Positions 50,788-59,549 of a stretch of DNA of 64,000 nt are shown piece by piece. A program made the position numbers and the translations under genes. A model generated the notes under the pieces. That model was given only the letters and a program-made list of their open reading frames with translations. It made no database searches and was not told where the DNA came from. The stretch's first letter is position 1; each line of letters starts with the position of its first letter. This DNA comes from Pseudolactococcus raffinolactis NBRC 100932. Its GTDB lineage: Bacteria > Bacillota > Bacilli > Lactobacillales > Streptococcaceae. The stretch lies in NCBI RefSeq assembly GCF_001591765.1, contig NZ_BCVN01000008.1, forward strand, positions 1-64,000. Reading direction: 5' to 3'.

Positions 50788-51115
50788 TACTTTCTCCCCA
50801 AATTCGATTAACTTTTCCTACCAAACTATCAAAATCTTCCCAAAATGCTTGTAAGGTTACAAGTCCTTGCTCAGTAATTTGAAAATATTTTCGATTTGGT
50901 CCCTCTTTTGATTTTTTCATCAAACTTGTGACATCTCCATTTTTCTCCAATTTTTGTAAAATCGGATAAATCGTACCACCAACTGCATTGTCAAATCCTG
51001 ACTGTTTCAACTTCTGTATCAATTCGTAACCATAGACTTCGCCATCTGCTATCACACGCAAAACGCAACCATCCAAAATACCTTTTAACATCTGTGATTC
51101 TCTAATCCTTATCAC
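50771..51115 (-). CDS. PadR family transcriptional regulator
   Basis: The 114-residue winged-helix regulator has ESQMLKGILDGCVLRVIADGEVYGYELIQKL, GGTIYPILQKLEKNGDV and GPNRKYFQITEQG, the PadR N-terminal domain in order. It overlaps the first membrane-protein gene by 17 bases and so is the first gene of that operon; PadR proteins usually repress their own operon and respond to small compounds. The start is uncertain: GTG at 51115 or the ATG at 51091 (MLKGILDG), neither with an ideal ribosome site. Confidence 0.9.
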   Translation of the reverse strand: MIRIRESQMLKGILDGCVLRVIADGEVYGYELIQKLKQSGFDNAVGGTIYPILQKLEKNGDVTSLMKKSKEGPNRKYFQITEQGLVTLQAFWEDFDSLVGKVNRIWGESNERDV

Positions 51116-51198
51116 CTCACTATGTTGTTTTGCTAACTAGTATGAAATCATTATATCATTTTCCGCTAGTTTGTAAAGCTATATAGTAGAAAATAATC

Positions 51199-51225
51199 AA
51201 AAAAAACGCATTTCTGCGAATTTTG
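51199..51225 (-). terminator. repeat-family terminator after the zeta-kinase operon
   Basis: CGCA, loop GAAA and TGCG pair on the minus strand, with flanking A/T pairing and T8. It has the same core as the hairpins at 49437 and 52417. It lies about 65 bases after the 53-aa gene. Confidence 0.7.
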
Positions 51226-51291
51226 GGTTCTATAAGAATTAACTCAGTAGTTAAAAGTTTTCAAATACTACATCAATACATGTAAGAAAAT

Positions 51292-51453
51292 CTACTTATC
51301 CAGTCCGACTAGCTTACGTTGTCTAAGATTGGCTTGATTTGCCACATACTTCATGACCGTTTTAAATTCTTTTGCTGTTGCTCTATCAGATAAATCAGCG
51401 ATGCTTTTGTTATATTTATCTACGATTTGTTTGACTTGCTCTTTTTCAGTCAT
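51292..51453 (-). CDS. 53-aa protein encoded with the zeta-type kinase
   Basis: A short reading frame overlaps the zeta gene end by eight bases (ATG inside GATGACTGA) and runs MTEKEQVKQIVDKYNKSIAD to LDK. It is helical and basic overall, with no membrane segment. The overlap implies translational coupling, and the terminator follows it, so the two form one operon. I do not recognise the family. By position it could be an antitoxin placed after its toxin, or a small accessory protein. Nothing in the sequence proves either. Confidence 0.65.
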   Translation of the reverse strand: MTEKEQVKQIVDKYNKSIADLSDRATAKEFKTVMKYVANQANLRQRKLVGLDK

Positions 51454-52120
51454 CTAGTTTTTCCTCCAATTCTTCTATTGTGTATCTTTCAGATAGTACT
51501 AATTTCACATTGTCTGCTGCATAGTGAACTTCTGCTATGTTACTTTGATAGTCTTTAACGATGATATGCAAGACTATTTTTTGATGTCTCTCTTTTACTT
51601 TTTTGATATTTTCTCTTGCTTTGAAGTAGGCATTAATAAAAGTTTTCTTTAGAACTTTTCGTCCTTCTGCCACTTCACGCTCTTTCGTAAACTGCCAAGC
51701 GATTTGTGGTTCTTGATAAACATAGAAAATCGTTAAACGAAAACCACTCTTCTCTGCACGAATTATGTTTTTCTCAGCAGATAAAATCGCAAAAGTCGCA
51801 TCAAGGATAAACGAATACCCCTTGTCTAACACATATTTTAAAGCCTGTTCAACTAACCAAGAACAAGCTTTTTGGAAGGCAGATGAGTTTGTGCCGTTAT
51901 AATCAGGGAACTGAGTCCGAAAGGCATCTGCATCAATGATGACATGATTATCATAGTTTTCAGCAAGTCCCAATGCTACTTCTGTTTTTCCAGCGCCAGG
52001 ACTACCTGCCATAAAGACCGCATCTTTTTCATCATCCGAAGACTTTCCTTGGATAATGCTCTCAATAAACTTATCTTTATTGGTTTTCGCATATTCTAAA
52101 TAACTATCGCTAGAATTCAA
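51446..52120 (-). CDS. zeta toxin family P-loop kinase
   Basis: The 224-residue protein has Walker A MAGSPGAGKTEVAL (residues 37-50), the DADAFR substrate-binding aspartates of zeta toxins in IIDADAFRTQFPDY, and the helix with TKEREVAEGRKV supplying basic residues. Zeta enzymes phosphorylate UDP-N-acetylglucosamine. The start is TTG at 52120, seven bases after AAGGAGGG. No epsilon/PezA antitoxin lies upstream; the only partner is the 53-aa gene downstream. An extended -10 (TGGTATAAT) at 52262 would give a leader of about 135 bases. Confidence 0.85.
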   Translation of the reverse strand: MNSSDSYLEYAKTNKDKFIESIIQGKSSDDEKDAVFMAGSPGAGKTEVALGLAENYDNHVIIDADAFRTQFPDYNGTNSSAFQKACSWLVEQALKYVLDKGYSFILDATFAILSAEKNIIRAEKSGFRLTIFYVYQEPQIAWQFTKEREVAEGRKVLKKTFINAYFKARENIKKVKERHQKIVLHIIVKDYQSNIAEVHYAADNVKLVLSERYTIEELEEKLDD

Positions 52121-52261
52121 GAAAAAGCCCTCCTTATTGTTATTTTGATAAGCATCATTTTAGTGACTTAATAACTTTCTTCTGATATCAATATTTGTTG
52201 TCTAATCCCCATGTTTTTACTTGCTTCTTAATCCATGTTACAGTGCAAATCTTTAAAGCTT

Positions 52262-52270
52262 ATTATACCA
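52262..52270 (-). promoter_or_regulatory. probable promoter of the zeta-kinase operon
   Basis: TGGTATAAT, hexamer 52262-52267, the same extended -10 form seen at lspA and gyrA. The -35 is poor. Confidence 0.45.
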
Positions 52271-52302
52271 GAAATAAAGTTTTATTTGATAAAAATATAT
52301 AC

Positions 52303-52347
52303 AAAAAAGCACCTGTTAACTGTTTAATAACGACTTTCAGGTGCTTC
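52303..52347 (-). terminator. hairpin upstream of the zeta-kinase promoter
   Basis: AAGCACCTG and CAGGTGCTT form a perfect nine-base stem around a 27-base loop; six T follow on the minus strand. No gene ends just before it, apart from the repeat hairpin at 52417, so it may be the end of a lost gene. Confidence 0.55.
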
Positions 52348-52416
52348 CTTATTTTAAAATTTCGTTTTGATCCCTTTTCTGTCGTAATGATTGTAGTTAA
52401 ATATGAAATTAAATCG

Positions 52417-52444
52417 AAAAAAAAACGCATCTCTGCGAATTTTC
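52417..52444 (-). terminator. repeat-family terminator after the 147-aa membrane protein
   Basis: CGCA, loop GAGA and TGCG pair on the minus strand with nine T following; it overlaps the stop codon of the 147-aa gene by two bases. Its core matches the hairpins at 49437 and 51199. Confidence 0.75.
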
Positions 52445-52886
52445 ATTTTTCTTTCGACTCATTTTTTGTTAAATCATCATCAATTATGGTGTCATCTCTG
52501 TATTTCACAACAAGTTTATCAGTAAATTTTTTAGCTTCATCTCTCTGATACATGGTCTTGATCCAGTTTTTTATTCCAGATGATAGAAGGTCATTATTAA
52601 TAACATTATTTGAATCCTCGCCAACTTTTTTACTTGCCAAATCAGGAATCTTTATTGTAACAGAATTATAGGGGACATCACTACCTATAATGGGGAAATC
52701 TGCAAATAATTTCGACTCTACGACAATACTTACTCCTTTAACATTATTAAGGATAGTATTTTTGAAATAATATTCAGCTGTAAATTTTCTAATCCCCCAA
52801 AAAATACCTATGACTAAAGCAATTAATACACTTAACAAAAAAATTGTTTTCCGTATTTTATACGTTCCCTGTTGTTTTTTTATCAT
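52443..52886 (-). CDS. membrane-anchored protein of unknown function
   Basis: The 147-residue protein has a basic N-terminus, one membrane helix (about residues 14-32) and an extracytoplasmic part ending in acidic, lysine-rich sequence. I recognise no family. It overlaps the upstream gene by four bases, and both carry a similar single-anchor layout, so they probably form one two-gene operon. The upstream partner is frameshifted. Confidence 0.7.
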   Translation of the reverse strand: MIKKQQGTYKIRKTIFLLSVLIALVIGIFWGIRKFTAEYYFKNTILNNVKGVSIVVESKLFADFPIIGSDVPYNSVTIKIPDLASKKVGEDSNNVINNDLLSSGIKNWIKTMYQRDEAKKFTDKLVVKYRDDTIIDDDLTKNESKEK

Positions 52887-53775
52887 TTCACCTTGTCCTC
52901 TTTAACTGATATTACTTTGAAAGAATTATTCTCAAATTTAACAGCAATGCTGATTTTGTATTTGGATTTGTGTAACAATGAAAGACCTTTATACATTTTT
53001 ACTTTACCTTCCAAGTTGGTCGTAGTATTTTTGTTAATATCATCTAGTTCGGATTGAAGGCTATCCTTATTTATCCAATCGATTTTTTTATAGCCTTTAT
53101 CTTTCAAGATATTCTCTACATCTGAGAACACTCCACCTACCCTCGAAGATGCATTCAACCGTACTTTATCTACTGGCGCAATAACATTACCATCATAACT
53201 GAGTTGCCAATCTTTGCTTACCGTTTTAAGTTGAACTTCCAAAATAGAATTACTTAGGGCTTGCTTAATGGACTCCTGAGCCTTCTGTGATTGATCATCA
53301 AATATAGGATTATCTATTTTTAATTTGGGCACATCGATATGTACCATTGCCTCAGATTTTCCAGATAGTCCAAGTACTGCTTCCAATTTATTAAGCGGAA
53401 CCGTGTCTACATCGACACCATCAACTGATGAAAATGAATCATTCACCATCACATAATTTGCTTGTGCTATTCTTTGTTGATTTGTAGGATTTAATGATTT
53501 TAAGAATGAGCCTGTAAGTTTCGGAATTCCAAATAATAAAAGAATTACAAGCGTAATAAGAAACACAATAAATACAGATAAATTACTTAATATTCTAAGT
53601 AAAAATGTCGTAGGACCTGTAAATATTTTTATACCTATTTGGGCTGCTGAAAGTGTAGGATTCACTGCACCTATCATAGCCGTATTATTAATATCATCAA
53701 TTAAGCCTTGATATCTTTCAGGTGTTACGTCCTTTGCTGTTGTAACTTCTGTTGTTCATTTCCAACGCTAGTCAT
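52883..53775 (-). pseudogene. membrane-anchored protein of unknown function, frameshifted near the N-terminus
   Basis: An ATG at 53775 with a clear GGGAG ribosome site starts MTSVGNEQQ but stops at 53725. The neighbouring frame, open from 53755, encodes TTEVTTAKDVTPERYQGLID and then a membrane segment (SVFIVFLITLVILLLFG) and a 200-residue extracytoplasmic domain to 52883. A shift of one base between 53755 and 53727 would join them to about 297 residues. An internal ATG at 53677 has no ribosome site, so translation of the rest is doubtful. The family is unrecognised. Confidence 0.65.
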
Positions 53776-53907
53776 TCTTTATCTCCCGATTTTTCCCTTT
53801 TAGATTGCTCCAATTTATTTCGGTAGCATCGCAAATTTCAACACACTTCTACCGAGTTTTGTAATATTCCAGATTAAAAAATCAAACAAATTTATTTTAA
53901 AATACAG

Positions 53908-53973
53908 AAAAAGATGCAAGTCTGCAAAATTCCTTTGTCAGAACTTTGATGATCATGCATCGCTGCGAATTTT
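53908..53973 (-). terminator. lepA downstream hairpins, including a degenerate repeat copy
   Basis: Two related sequences lie here: 53952-53973 (TGCATCGCTGCGAATTTT, a changed copy of the repeat hairpin without a T-run) and 53908-53931, where TGCA pairs with TGCA around GACT and TTTTTC follows on the minus strand. The second may terminate lepA. Confidence 0.45.
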
Positions 53974-53989
53974 AATAAACTAATAAGTC

Positions 53990-55819
53990 CTATTCATCAT
54001 CCATACTCAAAACGCTCAAGAAAGCTTCTTGTGGCACTTCGACAGAACCGATAGACTTCATGCGTTTCTTACCTTTTTTCTGTTTCTCGAGGAGTTTACG
54101 TTTTCGGGAAATATCGCCACCGTAACATTTGGCGAGGACGTTTTTACGTAAGGCTTTGATATCGCTACGGGCGACAATTTTTTGACCAATGGCGGCTTGA
54201 ATTGGGACTTCAAATTGTTGACGTGGGATGATTTTCTTGAGTTTGTCCACGATAATTTTACCACGTTCGTAGGCAAATTCTTTGTGGACGATGAAACTCA
54301 AGGCATCGACACGTTCACCGTTAAGCATGATATCCATCTTAACAAGAGAGCTCTTACGGTATTCCGAAATTTCATAGTCAAAGCTGGCATAGCCCTTGGT
54401 GCTTGATTTCAGCTTATCAAAAAAGTCGAACACAATTTCTGACAATGGCATTTGATAAATCACGTTCACACGATTTTCATCCAGATAATCCATGGTCACA
54501 AAATCACCACGTTTACGCTGTGCTAACTCCATCACGGCACCCACATAGTCTTGAGGGACCATAATTTGTGCTTTGACAAAGGGTTCTTCGATATTATCAA
54601 CGCGGGTCGGATCAGGAAATTCAGACGGATTGGCCACTTCTAGCGTTTCACCATCAGTTGTATTAATATGATAAACCACACTTGGGGCAGTCATGATCAG
54701 GTCAATGTTAAATTCACGTTCCAAACGTTCCTGAATAACGTCCATGTGCAGCAAACCGAGGAAACCACAACGGAAACCGAAACCAAGGGCTTGTGAGGTT
54801 TCAGGTTCAAACTGGAGACTGGCATCATTAAGCTGCAATTTATCCAAGGCTTCACGCAAATCATTGTATTTATTCGATTCAATCGGATAAATACCCGCAA
54901 AAACCATTGGGTTCAACTGTTTGTAGCCATGTAATGGTTCTTCAGCAGGATTATCCGCTAAGGTGATGGTATCACCAACACGCGTATCAGCAACTGTCTT
55001 AATGGCAGCTGCGATATAGCCAACGTCACCTGTCGCTAAGAACTCGCGTCCAACTGTTTTTGGCGTGAAAATACCGACTTCTGTGACATCAAAGGTTTTA
55101 CCATTGCTCATGAGTTGAATTTTATCGCCAGGCTTGACGATACCATCCATGACCCGAACTTGAAGAATAACGCCACGATAGGCATCATAAACTGAGTCAA
55201 AAATCAAAGCTTTCAGAGGATTATCGACAGAGCCTTGTGGCGCTGGCACTTTCTCAACGACTTGCTCCAAGATTTCTTCAATCCCGATGCCTGCCTTAGC
55301 CGATGCCAAAACTGCTTCTGAAGCGTCCAAGCCAATCACATCTTCGATTTCTGCGCGAACACGTTCTGGGTCTGCTGCTGGCAAGTCAATTTTATTGATA
55401 ACTGGCAAGATTTCAAGGTCATTGTCCAAGGCTAAATAAACATTGGCGAGGGTTTGGGCTTCAATCCCTTGCGCCGCATCTACGACTAAAATCGCACCCT
55501 CACAAGCCGCAAGAGAACGTGACACTTCATAAGTAAAATCGACGTGTCCAGGTGTGTCGATCAAATGGAAGGTATAGTTTTCACCATTCTTAGCCGCATA
55601 ATTCAGCTCAATCGCGTTCAGTTTGATGGTAATCCCACGCTCACGCTCCAAATCCATCGAATCTAAAAGTTGGGCCTGCATTTCACGCGCCGTTACTGTT
55701 TTGGTTTGCTCCAAAATCCGGTCAGCTAGTGTTGATTTCCCGTGATCAATATGGGCAATAATCGAGAAATTTCGAATATTTTTTTGCCGTTTTTTAATTT
55801 CATTTAAGTCTATAGTCAT
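53990..55819 (-). CDS. lepA: elongation factor 4 (LepA)
   Basis: This translational GTPase back-translocates or rescues ribosomes under stress. G1 is [12 protein letters not shown]3 DTPGHVDF, G4 NKID; the C-terminal LepA-specific domain ends [24 protein letters not shown]. With the ATG at 55819 it has 609 residues, the usual length; a frame opening at 55870 would add an unlikely tail. A TAAAAT box ends seven bases before the ATG with no adjacent ribosome site. A three-codon mini-frame (ATG GTA AAA TAA) with GGAG lies just upstream and could matter if a longer transcript exists. Confidence 0.96.
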   Translation of the reverse strand: MTIDLNEIKKRQKNIRNFSIIAHIDHGKSTLADRILEQTKTVTAREMQAQLLDSMDLERERGITIKLNAIELNYAAKNGENYTFHLIDTPGHVDFTYEVSRSLAACEGAILVVDAAQGIEAQTLANVYLALDNDLEILPVINKIDLPAADPERVRAEIEDVIGLDASEAVLASAKAGIGIEEILEQVVEKVPAPQGSVDNPLKALIFDSVYDAYRGVILQVRVMDGIVKPGDKIQLMSNGKTFDVTEVGIFTPKTVGREFLATGDVGYIAAAIKTVADTRVGDTITLADNPAEEPLHGYKQLNPMVFAGIYPIESNKYNDLREALDKLQLNDASLQFEPETSQALGFGFRCGFLGLLHMDVIQERLEREFNIDLIMTAPSVVYHINTTDGETLEVANPSEFPDPTRVDNIEEPFVKAQIMVPQDYVGAVMELAQRKRGDFVTMDYLDENRVNVIYQMPLSEIVFDFFDKLKSSTKGYASFDYEISEYRKSSLVKMDIMLNGERVDALSFIVHKEFAYERGKIIVDKLKKIIPRQQFEVPIQAAIGQKIVARSDIKALRKNVLAKCYGGDISRKRKLLEKQKKGKKRMKSIGSVEVPQEAFLSVLSMDDE

Positions 55820-55826
55820 AAGCTTT

Positions 55827-55835
55827 ATTTTACCA
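55827..55835 (-). promoter_or_regulatory. lepA promoter, possibly leaderless
   Basis: TGGTAAAAT, hexamer 55827-55832, seven bases from the ATG at 55819. It follows the ndk terminator by about 15 bases. Confidence 0.5.
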
Positions 55836-55849
55836 TATTTTCTCCAAAT

Positions 55850-55873
55850 AAAAAACCTGTCCGACGACAAGTT
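55850..55873 (-). terminator. terminator after ndk
   Basis: AACTTGTC and GACAGGTT pair over eight bases with one wobble around a four-base loop, followed by six T on the minus strand. Confidence 0.85.
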
Positions 55874-55889
55874 ATCTTATTTGCAACTG

Positions 55890-56303
55890 TTATTTACCAA
55901 ACCAAAGGGCAATTTCACGCTCGGCCGCCTCAGGACAATCTGAACCGTGTACGATATTTTCAACAGAATCATCATCAGAAGCGTGAGCAAAGTCACCACG
56001 AATCGTTCCAGGTAAGGCATCTGATGGATTTGTCGCGCCCATCATTTTACGCCAAGACTTAATCACATCCGACCCCTTTAATACGCCGATCACTACAGGT
56101 CCTGATGTCATATAAGAGACAATATCAGGATAAAAAGGCCGATCAACAAGATCAGCATAGTGCTGGTCAAGCACTTCTTTCGTGACTTGGCGCATTTCCA
56201 GTCTTTCAATCGTAAAACCACGATGTTCGATACGGTTAATCACTGAACCAACCAATAATCTGCGAACGCCATCAGGTTTGATGATAAAAAAAGTATTTTC
56301 CAT
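55890..56303 (-). CDS. ndk: nucleoside diphosphate kinase
   Basis: It transfers phosphate among nucleoside di- and triphosphates through a histidine. The 137 residues start [15 protein letters not shown] and include the active His in [21 protein letters not shown] lies upstream of the ATG at 56303; an earlier frame start would overlap that site. Its 5' region (56304-56430) is more GC-rich than its surroundings and can fold, without a clear -10. Confidence 0.96.
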   Translation of the reverse strand: MENTFFIIKPDGVRRLLVGSVINRIEHRGFTIERLEMRQVTKEVLDQHYADLVDRPFYPDIVSYMTSGPVVIGVLKGSDVIKSWRKMMGATNPSDALPGTIRGDFAHASDDDSVENIVHGSDCPEAAEREIALWFGK

Positions 56304-56430
56304 TTGAGCTCTCCTTCTCTGTGAATTCACTCCGTGAATGCTTGAAACTTGACCTACACTGGCACTTGGTCCGAGTCAGGTCATTCGCGAACCTAGGCCC
56401 GCGAAAAGTCTTCCTAAATGCCATTAAATC

Positions 56431-56865
56431 TCAGTATTTTTGTTTTTCTTCCCTAGCCATATCCTTCAACTTATGAAGGAACCAATACTCACAGACTAGG
56501 ACTAGAATAATCAACATAGCCCAACCGATCAAAGCTGATGCTAAAATCAAAAGACTAGTCGCACCTTTTCTGATATAGATTTTTGTCGGATGATTATGAT
56601 TAACATAAACCGGTATCTGCGTCCCAACTTTACCAAAGTTTTTTAAAAAATTAGCAACAGGAACTGATTGGTAGTCTTTCCCTTTAAAAGTGTAGGCCAC
56701 CATTTTGCCACGCTCAGGATTTTTAACCACCTGACCGATAACCATGGTTTTGACTTCCTTATGTTCCGTCAAATACCGTTGAAAATTCATGCCACCGACA
56801 AATAACAGGATCAGAGCGAAAAATGCCAAGACCACGCGTGAAATTCTTTGTAGTATCTTATTCAT
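56431..56865 (-). CDS. DUF3592-like membrane protein
   Basis: The 144-residue protein has two membrane helices (about residues 10-28 and 106-128) flanking an extracytoplasmic beta-rich region with VAYTFKGKDYQSVP and VYVNHNHPTKIYI, the pattern of DUF3592 proteins. The ATG directly follows the ABC ATPase stop codon, so it is in the trpXYZ-like operon. Function is unknown. Confidence 0.7.
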   Translation of the reverse strand: MNKILQRISRVVLAFFALILLFVGGMNFQRYLTEHKEVKTMVIGQVVKNPERGKMVAYTFKGKDYQSVPVANFLKNFGKVGTQIPVYVNHNHPTKIYIRKGATSLLILASALIGWAMLIILVLVCEYWFLHKLKDMAREEKQKY

Positions 56866-57633
56866 TTAATCAAATATCCTATAGAAATCTTCTAATTTCA
56901 TTTGTTCTTTCTCTGATGTCGTCAAATCTTGCACGATTTTGCCATCTTTCATAACAATCAAACGATTGCCATATTTGAGCGCATCTTCCATGTGATGTGT
57001 GATCATCAGCGCTGTCAAGTCCTTACTAGTGACCAAATCATCCGTCAACTGCATCAAGGCTACTGATGTCTTGGGATCTAACGCCGCCGTATGTTCATCC
57101 AACAAAAGCAAGTCAGGTGGTACAATCGTCGCCATCAAAAGACTCAAAGCTTGTCTTTGCCCACCTGATAAATTACCAGTTGGCGTATCCAGATGCTTCT
57201 CCAAACCATTACCAATTTGCTCAGCCAGGCTCGCAAAATCCGCCTTGTACTTGGTGATATTGCGTAATCTCAGACTTCTTCTCTGCCCACGAAGCGCTGC
57301 GATGGCAATATTTTCCGCTACCGTCATCCGAGGTGCCGTTCCGACTTTCGGATCTTGAAACACCCGGGAAATGGCAGCAGCACGCTTTTCAGGGCTGTGA
57401 TTGGTCACATCGTTACCCTTGATGAACACTGAACCTGAAGTCAGGGATAGCGTACCTGATATGGCATTAAACAAGGTCGATTTGCCAGCGCCATTGCCAC
57501 CCAATATGGTAATGAAATCTTTGGCGTAAATTTTCAAGGAAACATCATCTAAAATGACCTTACGATCTTCACCATTTTCAATGACTTTCGTTGCATTTTT
57601 AAGTTCGATAATTGGGCTGTTATCATTTGACAT
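56866..57633 (-). CDS. ABC transporter ATP-binding protein, TrpZ-type
   Basis: The 255-residue ATPase has Walker A GGNGAGKST, a Q-loop VFQDPKVG, signature LSGGQRQALSL and Walker B LLLLDEHTAAL. It energises uptake with the permease (57623) and binding protein (58499). In streptococci and lactococci this three-gene ABC family is annotated as a tryptophan or similar amino-acid importer (TrpXYZ). It overlaps the permease by 11 bases and has AAGGGGG before its ATG. Confidence 0.88.
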   Translation of the reverse strand: MSNDNSPIIELKNATKVIENGEDRKVILDDVSLKIYAKDFITILGGNGAGKSTLFNAISGTLSLTSGSVFIKGNDVTNHSPEKRAAAISRVFQDPKVGTAPRMTVAENIAIAALRGQRRSLRLRNITKYKADFASLAEQIGNGLEKHLDTPTGNLSGGQRQALSLLMATIVPPDLLLLDEHTAALDPKTSVALMQLTDDLVTSKDLTALMITHHMEDALKYGNRLIVMKDGKIVQDLTTSEKEQMKLEDFYRIFD

Positions 57634-58462
57634 TGAGTTTCACCCCCTTGAAAAATTTGTCTTTAAAGGTTGGAATCATCAAGCAGATAGCTAGGACAAT
57701 AGCACTGAAAAGTTTAAGGTAATTAGTATTAAAGCCTAGCTTAATCACAGCTAAAATCAAGAATTGATAGAAAATAGAGCCGATGACGATGGCAAACAAG
57801 CGTTCAAACAAGGACACATTGCCAAAGAAAACCTCTCCGATAATGATACTTGCAAGGCCGATGACGATTACACCAATCCCTTTTGACACGTCTGCATAGC
57901 CATCATTTTGTGAAATTAAAGCCCCTGATAGGGCAATAACACCATTGGAGACGACTAAGCCTAAGACTTCCATCCGACCAGTATTGATGCCAAATGACTG
58001 CGCCATTTCGACATTGTCTCCTGTGGCGATGAAGGCTTGCCCGAGGTTGGTGTTGAGGAAATAAAAGATGAGGAGAAGCACGAGGAGGACAGCAGAGACG
58101 CTGATCCAAGTGCTTTTGAGTTTGTCAGCGCCAAGAAGGCCTAAGTTAGCGCGTCCCATGACCATGAGCATGATGGAATTACACGATGTCATGACAAGGA
58201 TCCCCGCTAAAAGTGTTGGAATCTTACCTTTGGTGTAGAGCAAGCCAGTGATTAGCCCAGCCGCACAGCCTGCAAGAAAGGCAACAAAGGTGGCGATAAA
58301 GGGATTAACGCCTTGCGTGATTAACGTCACTGCTACTGCGCCACCCAAAGGAAAGGAGCCTTCTGTCGTCATATCTGGAAAATTAAGGATCCGGAAGGTC
58401 ATGAAGATCCCCAGACCTAAAATTGCCCATAATAAGCCTTGATTGATTGTTGATAATATCAT
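57623..58462 (-). CDS. ABC transporter permease, TrpY-type
   Basis: The 279-residue permease of the branched-chain-type fold has eight or more hydrophobic segments, with LPLGGAVAVTL-like FPLGGAVAV near the start and GIGVIVIGLASIIIGEVFFG as the cytoplasmic loop for ATPase contact. It sits between binding protein and ATPase genes and overlaps the latter. The gap to the binding-protein gene is 36 bases. Confidence 0.88.
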   Translation of the reverse strand: MILSTINQGLLWAILGLGIFMTFRILNFPDMTTEGSFPLGGAVAVTLITQGVNPFIATFVAFLAGCAAGLITGLLYTKGKIPTLLAGILVMTSCNSIMLMVMGRANLGLLGADKLKSTWISVSAVLLVLLLIFYFLNTNLGQAFIATGDNVEMAQSFGINTGRMEVLGLVVSNGVIALSGALISQNDGYADVSKGIGVIVIGLASIIIGEVFFGNVSLFERLFAIVIGSIFYQFLILAVIKLGFNTNYLKLFSAIVLAICLMIPTFKDKFFKGVKLNVK

Positions 58463-58498
58463 AGTGAGCCTAAAGCATCATCTAACGACAATGAAGCT

Positions 58499-59500
58499 TT
58501 ATTTTGTTCCTTTCTCTTTCGCTGCTTGGGCAGCCTTGGCAACACTTTCTGGAATGGTAATGCCCAGAGTTTTTGCTACTGTTTCGTTGATGACAGGTTT
58601 TGTTGTATCGTAAAATTCGACTGGTAGTTCTGATACTTTTTTGCCTTTTAAGACTTGTGCAGCCATCTTACCTGTTGCCACACCTAAATCGTGTTGGTTG
58701 ATAGTCACTGCTGCCAAACCACCTTGTTCTACCATGGTGTCAACTGATGGGAAAACTGGGATTTTAGCTGCGTTTGACAATTCAATAACTGTCGGGAAGG
58801 CTGAGGCTATTGTATTATCTACTGGCACGTAAAGCGCGTCGACTTTTGATAGCGCAACATTGACGGTTGTTGTAATATCATTGGTTGATGACACAGCATA
58901 TTCAGAAACTTCATAACCTTGCTTAGTTGCTACTTTTTTGAAGTCAGCAACTTGAGATTTTGAATTGTCTTCAGAAGAACTGTACAAGATGCCAATTTTT
59001 TTAACGTTAGGCGTCATTTGTTTGATCAAATCAATTTCTTTAGCGACTGGGAACTTATCTGAAACACCTGTCACATTACCATCAGGTTTTTTGACATTTT
59101 TAACGAGTTTAGCTCCGACAGGGTCTGAAACTGCACCCATAATGACTGGCACATCTGATGTGGCATTGGCAAGACCTTGAGCTGATGGCGTTGCAATACC
59201 GATCAAGACATCATTTTTTTGATCCACAAGTTGACCTGACATTGTCGTCACTTTTGATTGGTCAGCTTGTGCATTGTAAAAATTGATTTTAGCATCTGCA
59301 TAACCTTCATCTGCTAACCCTTCCTTGATACCACCATAAATTTCATCCAAGGCAGGATGCGTTACAAACTGCAAAACGCCAACTTTAACATCAGCTGACT
59401 TGACCTTTTTTTGTTGATTAAAAAATTTAGGGATAAAGATAGATCCTAATCCTACGATGGCAATTACAACAATGGCAAGTATCATTTTTTTATTCTTCAT
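58499..59500 (-). CDS. ABC transporter substrate-binding protein, TrpX-type
   Basis: The 333-residue protein has an N-terminal hydrophobic segment (MILAIVVIAIVGLGSIF) without a lipobox cysteine, so it is anchored or secreted rather than lipidated. An ABC_sub_bind domain follows (VGVLQFVTHPALDEIYGGIKEGL, DVPVIMGAVSDPVGAKLV, LGVATGKMAAQVLKG). The ATG at 59500 has AAGGAG ten bases upstream. Its ligand is probably an amino acid such as tryptophan; no T-box or trp leader is visible. It follows the 154-aa gene by 49 bases. Confidence 0.88.
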   Translation of the reverse strand: MKNKKMILAIVVIAIVGLGSIFIPKFFNQQKKVKSADVKVGVLQFVTHPALDEIYGGIKEGLADEGYADAKINFYNAQADQSKVTTMSGQLVDQKNDVLIGIATPSAQGLANATSDVPVIMGAVSDPVGAKLVKNVKKPDGNVTGVSDKFPVAKEIDLIKQMTPNVKKIGILYSSSEDNSKSQVADFKKVATKQGYEVSEYAVSSTNDITTTVNVALSKVDALYVPVDNTIASAFPTVIELSNAAKIPVFPSVDTMVEQGGLAAVTINQHDLGVATGKMAAQVLKGKKVSELPVEFYDTTKPVINETVAKTLGITIPESVAKAAQAAKEKGTK

Positions 59501-59549
59501 GGGGTAATAACTCCTTATATAATAGATAGGGGCGACTGAAGCCATCTCA

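Larger units (their letters stand above)
52121..52442. other. upstream region of the zeta-kinase gene
   Basis: This 322-base gap holds the zeta ribosome site, a probable extended -10 at 52262-52270 and two hairpins (52303-52347 and 52417-52444). A 14-codon frame (MGIRQQILISEESY, 52168-52212) lies in the presumed leader but has only a weak ribosome site. No other gene is supported. Confidence 0.5.

Noticed and set aside
52265-52432. 55-codon minus-strand frame starting MRFFFDLISY
   Set aside because: Its ATG lies inside the repeat hairpin and its coding part runs through a perfect terminator stem; no ribosome site is present.
52195-52548. 117-codon plus-strand frame across the zeta upstream region
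   Set aside because: It crosses two terminator hairpins and the end of a minus-strand gene and has no ribosome site.
56340-56420. tRNA or small structured RNA upstream of ndk
   Set aside because: No acceptor/anticodon/T-arm arrangement can be drawn; only two short stems are visible.
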